Part shown: in pieces, positions 47,818-58,056 of the stretch
Layout of the letters: every line of letters begins with the position of its first letter
How positions within the stretch are numbered: position 1 is the first letter of the stretch
Source of the DNA: Antedon mediterranea
Taxonomy: Eukaryota; Echinodermata; Crinoidea; Comatulida; Antedonidae
Direction of reading: 5' to 3'
Assembly (NCBI RefSeq): GCF_964355755.1
Contig: NC_092676.1
Coordinates: 3,270,288-3,334,287, forward strand
DNA length: 64,000 nt
Made by a program: the position numbers and the translations under genes
The notes under the pieces: generated by a model
What the model saw: the letters and a program-made list of their open reading frames with translations, nothing else
The model's database searches: none
Told to the model about the DNA's origin: nothing

Positions 47818-48005
47818 AATCGGACAATAACACACATGAGTATGATTATACTAATATATCCGAACATCCCCACCACTAAGCACGTCACTGCTTCAATATT
47901 ATTGAAATAGTCGATTGTTCGCAACATGGGAAAAACAAAACCAGAAAGTAATATAACGGATGTTGCATTACCACAAACAAACACTTCCAGCGAAAAGACC
48001 AAGTA
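47818..48005 (+). pseudogene. Long gene 2 remnant: distal tail
   Basis: Continues the tail split by the LINE, including the same 2-nt insertion (GCTTCAATATTATTGAA) that truncates long gene 1, so that frameshift predates the unit duplication. Confidence 0.85.
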
Positions 48006-48570
48006 AACTCTACTCAACCAGTAAACTCTACTAAACCAGTAAACTCTACTCAACCAGTAAACTCTACTCAGCCAGTAACTCTACTAAACTAGTAAACTCT
48101 ACTCAGCCAGTAACTCTACTAAACCAGTAAACTCTACTCAACCAGTCAACTCTACTCAGCCAGTAACTCTACTAAACTAGTAAACTCTACTCAACCAGTA
48201 AACTCTACTCAGCCAGTAACTCTACTAAACTAGTAAACTCTACTCAGCCAGTAACTCTACTAAACCAGTAAACTCTACTCAACCAGTCAACTCTACTCAG
48301 CCAGTAACTCTACTAAACTAGTGAACTCTACTCAACCAGTAAACTCTACTCAGCCAGTAACTCTACTAAACTAGTAAACTCTACTCAGCCAGTAACCCTA
48401 CTAAACTAGTAAACTCTACTCAACCAGTAAACTCTACTAAACCAGTAAACTCTACTCATCCAGTAAACTCTACTCAGCCAGTAAACTCTACTAAACCAGT
48501 AAACCCTACTCATCCAGTAAACTCTACTCAGCCAGTAAACTCTACTCAACCAGTAAACTCTATATTGTAC
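48003..48570. repeat. 18-bp minisatellite (CCAGTAAACTCTACTCAA), about 30 units
   Basis: Expanded version of the 36,538 array. Some units are 17 bp (CCAGTAACTCTACTAAA), and these alternate in a regular higher-order pattern. The 17-bp units destroy any continuous + frame. Confidence 0.9.
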
Positions 48571-48969
48571 ATTGTTATCAGTAAAATCAATGAATAGCAA
48601 TCATTGTAAAATAAGTAGGCCTAAACTGTATGTCACTGACTTAAATGTCTTGATTCTAAAGTTTAATTTTGATATGTTTCGCTGTTTTACTTAATGTCCC
48701 TGTTCATAATTCTAGTTGTAAACCCCTTCTTTATGTTACATTTTCTCGTGTTAATGTTTGTAAAAATGGTGTTTTCTGTAGAATTTCGTCATTGTTATTG
48801 TGACTTTCTTAATCAATAAGTACTCCGTGCAGTATTTTACAGTATTTCTCTATACAGCGATAGTGATAATTTCTTAAAATTGTTTATCTTTTCTGCAGTA
48901 ATCGAGGTTTTTCTTTGTCACAGCAACGTACAAAATAAATACAATGACATAACGGTAACATTTTTCTCT
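48571..48969. other. Spacer and alpha3 upstream region
   Basis: 48,640-48,800 matches 36,760-36,850, then joins at about 48,803 to sequence matching 38,890-39,060. No gene seen. Confidence 0.6.
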
Positions 48970-48994
48970 AGGAGGCGGTATACAATTTTAGCTA
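48970..48994 (+). promoter_or_regulatory. Conserved upstream box of alpha3
   Basis: AGGAGGCGGTATACAATTTT lies 208 nt before the alpha3 start. Confidence 0.55.
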
Positions 48995-49177
48995 CACAAT
49001 AAAAGCAGCATATGAACGCCGTGTGTTTGAGCGGATACGTACATAGAGCTTGTTATCAAGCCAGTATACAGTGCACATTAATCGGATCGAGTGAGTGTTT
49101 AAACCAAGAACCAGTTCTATTGCAAGAATCTACTACAGCTGGCCGATTTGGAAAGTAATCAATCATCGAAAGAAATA

Positions 49178-49828
49178 ATGGCTCATCATCAACATTGGAC
49201 ATTGCTGTTTTACAAGCGCCTTGTTATATTGTATAGTATATCTTGCTGCTGTTGTGCACAATCCTATACTTTTACAAAACAACCAAAATCGGTTTTCGTT
49301 GCTGAAGGACAAACAGCAACGCTGTCGTGTGAATGGACACCAGCATTGGATGGAACGCATAATATTGCATGGTCAGTGTTCCCTTCTGCTGGTTGGAATA
49401 AACGAATTACAAGTTCAACATTAAAATACAATCTAACAAGTAAAGCAACAAAATCATATCTTTCCATGTTCAATGTTGATTCTGATGATGTAGGAACATA
49501 TAGGTGTGATATCCTACACGATCGTTCATACAGTCTTTCTCGGTCGGCTTATGTAGTGATAGGAGAAATAACATGCAGTGATAAAGGTGAAATAGGAAAA
49601 ACGCTGAAATGTTCTTCTGCTTCAAATGATATATATTTACAGTGGTATAAAAACGAACAAAGGATTGAATCAAAATTACATCCAAATAATATTTTAGAAT
49701 CAAGACCGTTGACTGCTGAAGACAATCGAGCTGTGTTTACTTGTAAAGCATGGGATCGATTCGAACATAAAGTTGTAGGAACTTGTGAAACCACTCCGTT
49801 TCTGTCGATTCACCAATGCAGAAATTGA
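49178..49828 (+). CDS. Secreted two-Ig-domain protein, short gene alpha3
   Basis: 216 codons from MAHHQHW; an in-frame ATG at 49,148 is in the leader. Signal peptide to about 28, domain 1 (LSCEW; AWSVFP; DDVGTYRCD), domain 2 (LKCSS; LQWYKNEQ; DNRAVFTC), SIHQCRN end. Domain 1 resembles the alpha and long genes, while the second half of domain 2 matches the beta genes almost exactly, a mosaic. Four residues shorter than its relatives. Confidence 0.75.
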   Translation: MAHHQHWTLLFYKRLVILYSISCCCCAQSYTFTKQPKSVFVAEGQTATLSCEWTPALDGTHNIAWSVFPSAGWNKRITSSTLKYNLTSKATKSYLSMFNVDSDDVGTYRCDILHDRSYSLSRSAYVVIGEITCSDKGEIGKTLKCSSASNDIYLQWYKNEQRIESKLHPNNILESRPLTAEDNRAVFTCKAWDRFEHKVVGTCETTPFLSIHQCRN

Positions 49829-50235
49829 ACAATCACCGCCAGGTACACTTCAAGTTAGAGATAGCCCTTTACCTTACCTGATTTGGGAATCGTAATCCTG
49901 CTCTAGTAAAACTACTTCTAGCAACCACTAACATCTAGTCATTTCCAGATGAAGATTTGTTGAAAACAAGTCGAAACGTCGCACACGTATTGATTACTGG
50001 TTTAACGTAAAGGATTGTATACAGATACTGATTATTATTCATATGAATAGAAATGAAATATCAACCCAGCAGATGTATTGATAACTGTAAAAATCAATTC
50101 ATTTTGCAATAGGTAAATTGAAAGATGCACATGAATGGCAAACGCCTAACTAGTCGTAGTGGTCGCAAAAGTTATAGCGACATATACATTCAACGTTTCA
50201 CAGCTTATATTCATGTAAAAATCAAAATTAAACCC
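49829..50235 (+). pseudogene. Domain-3 remnant after alpha3, interrupted
   Basis: Begins with AATCACCGCCAGGTACACTT (domain-3 start) and ends with ACTAGTCGTAGTGGTCGCAA (domain-3 end). About 170 bp of unrelated sequence (roughly 49,900-50,090) lies between. Confidence 0.75.
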
Positions 50236-50353
50236 ACTAGACACCATAAAGATCAATCTATTGTAAGTGAGGACTGCCTATGACGTACACGAATACTGAT
50301 TGCAACCAGTTCTTAAAGTTTAAAAGCAATTATATTCGTACCTAAAAGGAGAA

Positions 50354-51110
50354 ACAATCAACAACTCGCCCACAATCAACAACTCGCCAACAATCAACAA
50401 CTCCCCAGCAATCAACAACTCGCAAACAATCAACAACTCGCCAACAATCAACAACTCGCCAACAATCAACAACTCGCCAACAATCAACAACTCGCCAACA
50501 ATCAACAACACGCCAACAATCAACAACTCGCCAACAATCAACAACTCGCCAACAATCAACAACTCGCCAACAATCAACAACTCGCCAACAATCAACAACG
50601 CACCAACAAACAACAACACAGCAACAATCAACAACTCGCCAAAACAATCAACAACTCGGCAGCAATCAACAACTCGCCAACAATCAACAACTCGCCAAAA
50701 CAATCAACAACTCGGCAGCAATCAACAACTCGCCAACAATCAACAACTCGCCAACAATAAACAACTCGCCAACAATCAACAACTCGCCAACAATCAACAA
50801 CACGCCAACAATCAACAACGCGCAAAAAAACAACAACACAGCAACAATCAGCAACTCGCCAAAACAATCAACAACTCGCCAGCAATCAACAACTCGCCAG
50901 CAATCAACAACTCGCCAACAATCAACAACTCGCCAACAATCAACAACTCGCCAAAACAATCAACAACTCGCCAGCAATCAACAACTCGCCAGCAATCAAC
51001 AACGCGGCAACAATCAACAACTCGCCAACAATCAACAACTCACCAAAAACAATCAACAACTCGCCAGCAATCAACAACTCGCCAACAATCAACAACTCGC
51101 CAACAATAAA
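50354..51110. repeat. 18-bp minisatellite (CAACAATCAACAACTCGC), about 42 units
   Basis: Inserted or expanded after TACCTAAAAGGAGAAA, a point that is plain sequence at 40,370. On the + strand the unit reads QQSTTR, like the stalk of the long receptors; on the minus strand it gives leucine/valine-rich frames. Extra A bases in some units shift the frame, so I regard it as non-coding. Confidence 0.92.
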
Positions 51111-51374
51111 CACAGATTAAGTAAATTTGCATTTCAGTATAATGTAACTTTTTGTTTTTAAAACAAGCCCACGATTCAAGGACCATGTAAGGGGTCAAAC
51201 ATTAATGGGTTATCCTTAGTAAAAGTGTATCTAACCTAACTGGGATTAATCGCTTTAAACAATATTTTATAGCTTTTATTAAAATCATATTTTACATCTG
51301 TAAACTTACATAATTTTATATCGTAAGGTTAAAAGTTGTTTTTAACATAATTTTAAAATATTTATAATAACATA

Positions 51375-52045
51375 TTTGTTTATGTTTAAATTATTTATTA
51401 ACATTTTAACATCTGTTTACACGTATTGATATAGTTCCTTGACATTATTTTTTGTTAAATTATCATTTCTTATCATTAATCGTATGATGCTAATACTTAT
51501 GTAGGCTATATACACATAATTAAATAAGTGCAATTGTTCCAGGTCATATAGATGTGCTCTATACACGGAGTTAAAATTTGGTAAAATAAAACGATATTTG
51601 TTTATGTTTAAATTTATTAACATTTTAACATCTGTTTACACGTATTGATATATAGTTCCTTGACATTATTTTTTGTTAAATTTTCATTTCTTATCATTAA
51701 TCGTATGATGCTAATACTTATGTAGGCTTTATACACATAATTAAATAAGTGTAATTGTTCCAGGTCATAGAGACGTGCTCTATACACGGAGTTAAAATTT
51801 GGTAAAATAAAACGATACTTGTTTATGTTTAAATTTATTAACATTTTAACATCTGTTTACACGTATTGATATATAGTTCCTTGACATTATTTTTTGTTAA
51901 ATTTTCATTTCTTATCATTAATCGTATGATGCTAATACTTATGTAGGCTTTATACACATAATTAAATAAGTGTAATTGTTCCAGGTCATAGAGACGTGCT
52001 CTATACACGGAGTTAAAATTTGGTAAAATAAAACGATACGAGATG
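51375..52045. repeat. Three tandem copies of a 223-bp spacer segment
   Basis: Starts of TGTTTATGTTTAAATT at about 51,376, 51,599 and 51,822. Single copies exist in the other spacers (ending GAGTTCGATAAAATAAAACG), so this is local amplification. Confidence 0.88.
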
Positions 52046-53225
52046 AATTAAAATGGCTTCATAATTTATTCACTCTATTCTTGCTTGTTTGTCGATAATA
52101 ACAAGTCGTACCCCTTGTTTTACTAGTACAAATTGTAAATTGTGATTTGTTACAGTATTAATACTTTATAATCTGTTATTGTTGTATAATTCATTTTTCT
52201 TAATTGAAATTATTATCAAACGTTTAATATAGAAAACATCTTTAACGTAAGATAAGAAATATAAAATTAGTGAGCGCCGTAATGGGCAATGAAATATTGT
52301 AAATTCAATAATCATTTAAATATTATTAATTATGTATATACTTTATTAACAGTTACATTTGTTTTCAACAAGACAGACATTGTCGTTAGGAAGTCTATGA
52401 CCATTATTTCCTGTTTGGTTATCGTAGATATTATTTTAGATAATAATAAAACTTATTCAAGAACCATATTAATAAATATATGTGGGGATTAATCTAATCA
52501 TGTGATAATTAAATACTGCCCCCTATAGGTGTTACTGCCCCCTATAATTGTAACAGTCTTTTTCATGAACCTGTCAAGGAAGCAGATAGTTTTGTCTCTT
52601 ATTTAATTAAAGATCTGATTAAAAGGACCATACTGATCTCTATTGTTATGCTAAAAACAAATTAAAACCAAATACACCACCGGACCGTGGTAAAAGTGAG
52701 AAAAGGCGTGTTTTTCCTTTTGTGTTGTCGTCCACATCCTTACATATAATATATACGGTACGAAATAATATTCAACAATGAGAAATTAACATAACGAACA
52801 TGTTAATTATCTTAAACTTTTCATGACGGCGCTCTTAGTATTGAATTGTTTCCGTTTTGTATCTTGTTTTTGCTTTGTAATTCAGTGTGTTCTCTCCATT
52901 TCTGGAGGCTTTCGGAATAAATTGAATTTAGGCTAATTGAAAATAATTTCGTTAAAGTATTTTATTAATGGTTGGAAATCGGCCATAACAGATCATGCAT
53001 TCCCCTGCATTCATGTCATAAATTGGACTTCACATAACATTATTGACAGGGAATTAGACACCGACAGCAGACGCATGAAAGAGGCAATTTGGATACGAAG
53101 AAGACAACAAAAAAACATCAACCGAGACACATATAATTATAACCCTGTAATTAGACAGAATTGGCGCTCTAGAGGTCAGCATGTCTACTTACAGCTTGTC
53201 ATTCTTATAAAAAAGACTTTAATGT
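52046..53225. other. Spacer between alpha3 and beta3 with a 260-bp insertion
   Basis: Follows the alpha-beta spacer of units 1 and 2. An insertion of about 260 bp at 52,484-52,745 (with a TGCCCCCTATA doublet) splits the AAATATATATACGGTACG stretch. The family match ends at GGCGCTCTAGA (53,171). Confidence 0.6.
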
Positions 53226-53331
53226 AACCTACTCATATCTTTCTATTTTCAATGCTGATTCTGATAATGTAGGAACATACAGGTGTGATATCTGGAAAGG
53301 TGATTCATACAGTCTTTCTTGAGAGGCTTAT
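53226..53331 (+). pseudogene. Isolated second half of an Ig domain 1
   Basis: Encodes SYLSIFNADSDNVGTYRCDIW and the start of the next strand, then a stop. It sits directly before the domain-1 start of beta3, as after unequal crossing-over within domain 1. Confidence 0.8.
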
Positions 53332-54200
53332 GGCAATCCTATACGTTTACAGAAAATCCAATATCTGTTACGGTAGATAGGGGACAAACAGCAACGTTAT
53401 CGTGTGAATGGACACCAGCATTGAATGAAAAGCATAATGTTGCATGGTTGGCATTCCCTAGTGGTGGTACGTTTCATCTAATTGATAGTTCAACATCAAA
53501 ATACAATCTAACAAGTAAAGCAACCTCATCATATCTTTTCATTTTTAATGTTGATTCTGATGATTTAGGAAGTTACAGGTGTGATATCTGGAAAGGTGGT
53601 GGTTCTTACATTCTTTCACGAGAGACTTTTGTATGGCGAGACCATGCAGTGATGGTGGTGAAATAGGAACAACGCTGAAATGTTCTTCTTCTTCAAATGA
53701 CATATATTTAGAGTGGTATGAAGACGGACAATAGTATAAAAAAGGACAATGGATTAAATCAATATTACAACAAGGTAATATTTTGGAATCAAGACCGTTG
53801 ACTGCTGAAGACAATCGAGCTGTGTTTACTTGTATAGCCAGAGATCGATTCCAACATAAAGTTGTAGGAATTTGTGAAACTACACCGTTTATGTCGATTC
53901 ACCAATGCAGAAATTGAACAATCATCGCTAGGTACACTTCAGGTTGCAGATAGCTTTAACCATATAACTTAATGATTTAACCCCACTCATGATTATTATA
54001 TTGAATGGGAATCAACTCATTGGCAAGTGTAAAAGATCAATTTGCAATGGGTAATTTGAAGGATACATATCAATGGAAAATTAAATGTAGGCATACTACT
54101 AGTCGTAAACTGTTATAGCACGACCTATACAAGCAACCTACAGCAACAAGAGCCTATTTGCAGTAAAAATCAAACTCAAGCAAGCTACACAATGAAGACT
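53332..54200 (+). pseudogene. Short gene beta3, dead copy
   Basis: Begins at QSYTF, lacking promoter, start codon and signal peptide. Domain 1 is intact (115-codon frame from 53,319). A deletion at 53,635 (GGCGAGACCATGCAG) shifts frame, and domain 2 has a duplicated TATAAAAAAGGACAATGG segment with a stop. The shared SIHQCRN end is at about 53,895, followed by a domain-3 remnant to about 54,200. Confidence 0.88.
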
Positions 54201-55090
54201 GAATCTACCTCATTAAAAGTGAAAGGTTTGCGTGTGATATACAAGAATACTGATTGTAATGGTTACAATAACAAAAATATTATTGTATTCGATAAATAGA
54301 TCCAATAACATTAATCAGAATACAGTTATTGAAGTCTTACAGGGAACAAGAAAAGAAAAAAAAACTCAACATTATTAAAACTCAGATAATTTTGTCTTTT
54401 GAAATAGTAGGCTTATGTGCATAATTTGCTGATGTAATTGTATATAACCATACTGGGATTAATCTTTTTAACAATTATTTTTTAGCTTTTTGTATCATTA
54501 ATCGTTTTATGATAATACTAATGTATATACACATATACTTAAATAAGTGTAATTATTTCAGATCATAGATAGAGACGTGTTCGATACACGGAGGTAGAGT
54601 TCGATAAAATAAAACGATACGAGATGAACTAAGATGGCTTCATATTTTATTCACTACATGCTTGCTTGTTTGTCGATAATAACAAGTCGTACCCCTGTTT
54701 TACTAGTACAAATTGTAAATTGTGATTTGTTATAATATTAATATTTTCCATTACAGCAAAGTCGAAATCACTTTATAATCTGTTGTTGTTGTATAATTAA
54801 TTTTTCTTAATTGAAATTATTAAACGTTTAATATAGAAAACATCTCCGATGCAAGATAACAAATCTATAACCAGTGAACGCCGTAATAGGCAATGGAATA
54901 TTGTAAATATTAAATATAATTATTTAAAGGCATAATGTATATTCTTTATTAGAATTCTTCTTACCATTCTCCTCTAGAAAGAATGGGAGTTTTCTTCAAG
55001 GATAAGGCCAGTGACTTGATTACCGGAGACATTTAATCAATAACTAAAACTATTGAAGAACATAAATATATACGGTACGAAATAGACGAC
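54201..55090. other. Spacer after beta3
   Basis: Matches the post-short-gene spacer (GAGACGTGTTCGATACACGG at about 54,570). The match stops near 55,088 after TACGGTACGAAATAG. No gene seen. Confidence 0.65.
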
Positions 55091-56266
55091 AACATCAAGA
55101 AAGACGCTAATTACAGGATGGATAAACCAGGAAAATTATTATTAATTTCTCTTCCCTGGATAAACTATAAAATCATGCTTATAAACTAAGTCTAATTTGA
55201 GGCTTAGGGAGTAGAGTAGAACGAATCATGAGTAGGCCCTGGCACTAAGAGTGAACCATGGACCTTGAGCTTGGAAAGCAATTTACAGCTTACTAAAATA
55301 CTTTCATCAAAGTATTTTAGTAGTGTATGCAGTTCCAACGTTCAGTATTTTGTTATCCTATTCTTTGCTAAAGTCTATCATAGCAAGTTACATAAAAACA
55401 GATATTTACATTACAGTATTGAAGTAACAATACTGTATTTTGAGAACTTTCGATACGTAATTTGTTTTATTTCAAGTTTCACTAATCTTGTAAGTTTGTC
55501 AGTATGTAAACGTACAGTACATTCGAAGTAGTGCAACGCCAGAACAATGCAGCGAAACTTGCGCAGGATGTTGATAAAATTCTAAGATTGATCATAAGTA
55601 CTAAAATAAAAAAAAATTAAAGTGGTCCAGAATTGGGATCCTGTTTTTAGTCGGCTTTGCCTCTCGAAAAATAAACTTCCATCTTTCACCTCATGACATT
55701 TTAAACATTCATTTTGTATAGTACAATATTTCATTTAGCCTATGCGTACAAGCAAATGTGGAGTAAAGCTAACTACAGTACGATGACGTCACATTGGTGC
55801 GCACGATCATCACTGATGTGCCTACTTAAGAGGTGGCTTCCACTAATCTTTTCTGGTTCAGACCTATAGAGTTGTACGCTTCGTAGGTCTCAACAGGCCC
55901 TAAATGATGCACGTATAGGAAAGGGAATGGGTTTGTGGTTCTATGTACTTGATTAAGTCAAATCTACCACGCCCTCTAGAGGGAGAAAACAAGAATTTTG
56001 AATTTTAACAAATTAAAAACCATTTTGTAAACTTTGAAATGTTTTTCTTGGTTGGTAATCGCGGGAACTGTAGTCAATAATAAAATCTATTCAAAATAAA
56101 AGAACCATGGAAATAGTACTAACCCGACATTCTAAATAAATAGCATACAGTGCGGTGATAATCCTTAACAAAATATTTCATGCAATAATCGGAAACGTGT
56201 CAAAAAATTAAGATAGAAATGGCAATACGTTTTAGTAAAACCTTATCTATTGAAAATGCATATACA
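55091..56266. other. Intergenic DNA before long gene 3
   Basis: A short stretch (55,290-55,360) resembles 12,655-12,730 and 44,645-44,700. A frame of 88 codons at 55,265 has no recognisable content. No gene seen. Confidence 0.45.
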
Positions 56267-56286
56267 GCCGGTATACAGTTTTAGCG
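56267..56286 (+). promoter_or_regulatory. Upstream box of long gene 3, diverged
   Basis: GCCGGTATACAGTTTTAGCG, 215 nt before the start, the same position as in the short genes. Confidence 0.45.
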
Positions 56287-56481
56287 ATATTATTCCCCTA
56301 CAGCAATAATGGAATATGATATATCGGATACGCATGCATTTCCTTAATGTCTTATTATTACCAGGAATGGACACAGTGATCAGGAATTTGATTGAGCAAG
56401 TGCTTAAACAAGAACCATCTCTAGCATTATACTTAGTATTTGGAAAGTAATCAACCATAGCAAGAAACTACAAAGTGTATA

Positions 56482-58056
56482 ATGGCTCATCATCAACATT
56501 GTACATTGTTGTTGTACAAGTGCCTGATTATATTATATAGTATATTTCACTGTTGCTGTGCAGAATCCTATACTTTTATAAAACATCCACATCCGGTTCT
56601 CGTTACGGAAGGACAAATAGTAACGTTCTCGTGTGAATGGACACCAGAATTGAATAGAAATCATGAGTTGAGATGGATATACTTTCCTGAAGGTAGAGCG
56701 TCTCAACAAATTGCAAGTTCAACATTAAAGTACAATTTAACAACTAAAGCAACATCTTCGTATCTTTCCATTTTCAATGTTGATTCTGATGACGTAGGAA
56801 AATACAGGTGTGATATCGTGGAAAATGGTTCTTACAGTCTTTCTAAACAGGCTGTTATAGTGCTAGGAGAAATAACATGCAATCCAGATTATGATAATGG
56901 TGAGATTGGAACAACGCTGACATGTTTTTATCCTTCTTCTTATCTTTCAAATGATATTGATTTACTATGGTATAAAGACTTCGGAAATAGAGTAATATCA
57001 TACACACAAGACAAAAACGTTTTAGAATCAAGGGCTTTGACTGCCGAAGACGATGGAGCTGAATTTAGATGTCTTATAATTTTTAAAATTAGATCTATAA
57101 CGATAGGATTTTGTAAAACTACTCCCCTAATATTGACTATTGATGCAGAGATTGAACAATCACCACCAGGTCCACTTCAGGTTGGAGATAGCTTTAACCT
57201 TACCTGCTCAGGGAAAGGTAATCCTGATTATTATGAATATGAGTGGGTGTGGAATGGCAACCCAGTAGGATCGTCGATAGATAAACGTAGATTTGCAATA
57301 GCTAGTGTGCTTACTATACCGAGTGTATCAAGCAGTGCTAATGGCAAAATAGTTACTTGTACTATTAGTCGTAGTGGTCGTAACAGCAGTACAGCGAGCT
57401 ATACAATAAACGTTCTAGAGAACATTAGGAGTAGGCCTACTACTACACAATTACAAACAACACCAGGTAGACGTACGCAACAAGTCGTTGCAGACAAACT
57501 ACTACCAACTACACGCTTACACACTACACGTTTACAGTCGACACGTACGCAACAACTCATTACAGACCAACTCTCAGCAACTAATATCTCATCGGGTGAC
57601 GAGCCCCCAACACTAATGGTTGTTATTAGTGTACTTGCAATTTCACTCGTAGTTTCTTTAATATTAATAATATACATGTATTTACAAAAGAGGAACTTAG
57701 CTAGGGACAACACAATTTCTTCAAAACGACCGTCGACTAACATTGGGCACAATTACGATTACATTACGTCATCAGACACACACGTGACTACGGCAGTCAA
57801 TGACATAGATAATAAATACGATTATGCCGTATATCCGTGCACAAGAAATGAGAAAAACGTCACTGCTGAATATATTGAGGTAGTCAACTTTTCCAAAGAT
57901 GACCCAGCAAAACCAGAAAGTAATATCACGGCTGAGTACGATAACGTTGCATTGCAACCAGCAGATATTTGCAGCGAAGAGCCAAAGTACGAAAATAATA
58001 AACTACGTGTTAAACGCTACAAGCATGACAACGTTAACGGCACATCAGATTATTAA
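56482..58056 (+). CDS. IgSF receptor, three Ig domains, full-length tail (long gene 3)
   Basis: 524 codons, the most complete member. Signal peptide to about 28; domain 1 (FSCEW; DDVGKYRCD); domain 2 (LTCFY; LLWYKD; DDGAEFRC); domain 3 (SPPGPLQVGDSFNLTC; WVWNGN; IVTCTISRSGRNSS); a Thr-rich stalk of about 60 residues with TTRLHTTRLQSTRTQQ repeats; membrane helix 378-399; tail 400-524. Tail tyrosines: NYDYI, KYDYAVYP, EYIEV, EYDNV (a YxN, Grb2-type site) and KYENN (also YxN). None is a strict ITIM and the spacing is not a classic ITAM, but SH2 binding is likely. Used here as the reference for judging truncations in paralogues. Probably a plasma-membrane receptor; ligand unknown. Confidence 0.88.
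   Translation: MAHHQHCTLLLYKCLIILYSIFHCCCAESYTFIKHPHPVLVTEGQIVTFSCEWTPELNRNHELRWIYFPEGRASQQIASSTLKYNLTTKATSSYLSIFNVDSDDVGKYRCDIVENGSYSLSKQAVIVLGEITCNPDYDNGEIGTTLTCFYPSSYLSNDIDLLWYKDFGNRVISYTQDKNVLESRALTAEDDGAEFRCLIIFKIRSITIGFCKTTPLILTIDAEIEQSPPGPLQVGDSFNLTCSGKGNPDYYEYEWVWNGNPVGSSIDKRRFAIASVLTIPSVSSSANGKIVTCTISRSGRNSSTASYTINVLENIRSRPTTTQLQTTPGRRTQQVVADKLLPTTRLHTTRLQSTRTQQLITDQLSATNISSGDEPPTLMVVISVLAISLVVSLILIIYMYLQKRNLARDNTISSKRPSTNIGHNYDYITSSDTHVTTAVNDIDNKYDYAVYPCTRNEKNVTAEYIEVVNFSKDDPAKPESNITAEYDNVALQPADICSEEPKYENNKLRVKRYKHDNVNGTSDY

Noticed and set aside
48406-48600. Minus-strand frame of repeated SRVYWL
   Set aside because: Product of the 18-bp minisatellite; no start context or flanking coding signal.
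50320-50959. Several minus-strand frames rich in LLIVGE and RVVDCW
   Set aside because: Alternative readings of one 18-bp minisatellite, not membrane proteins.
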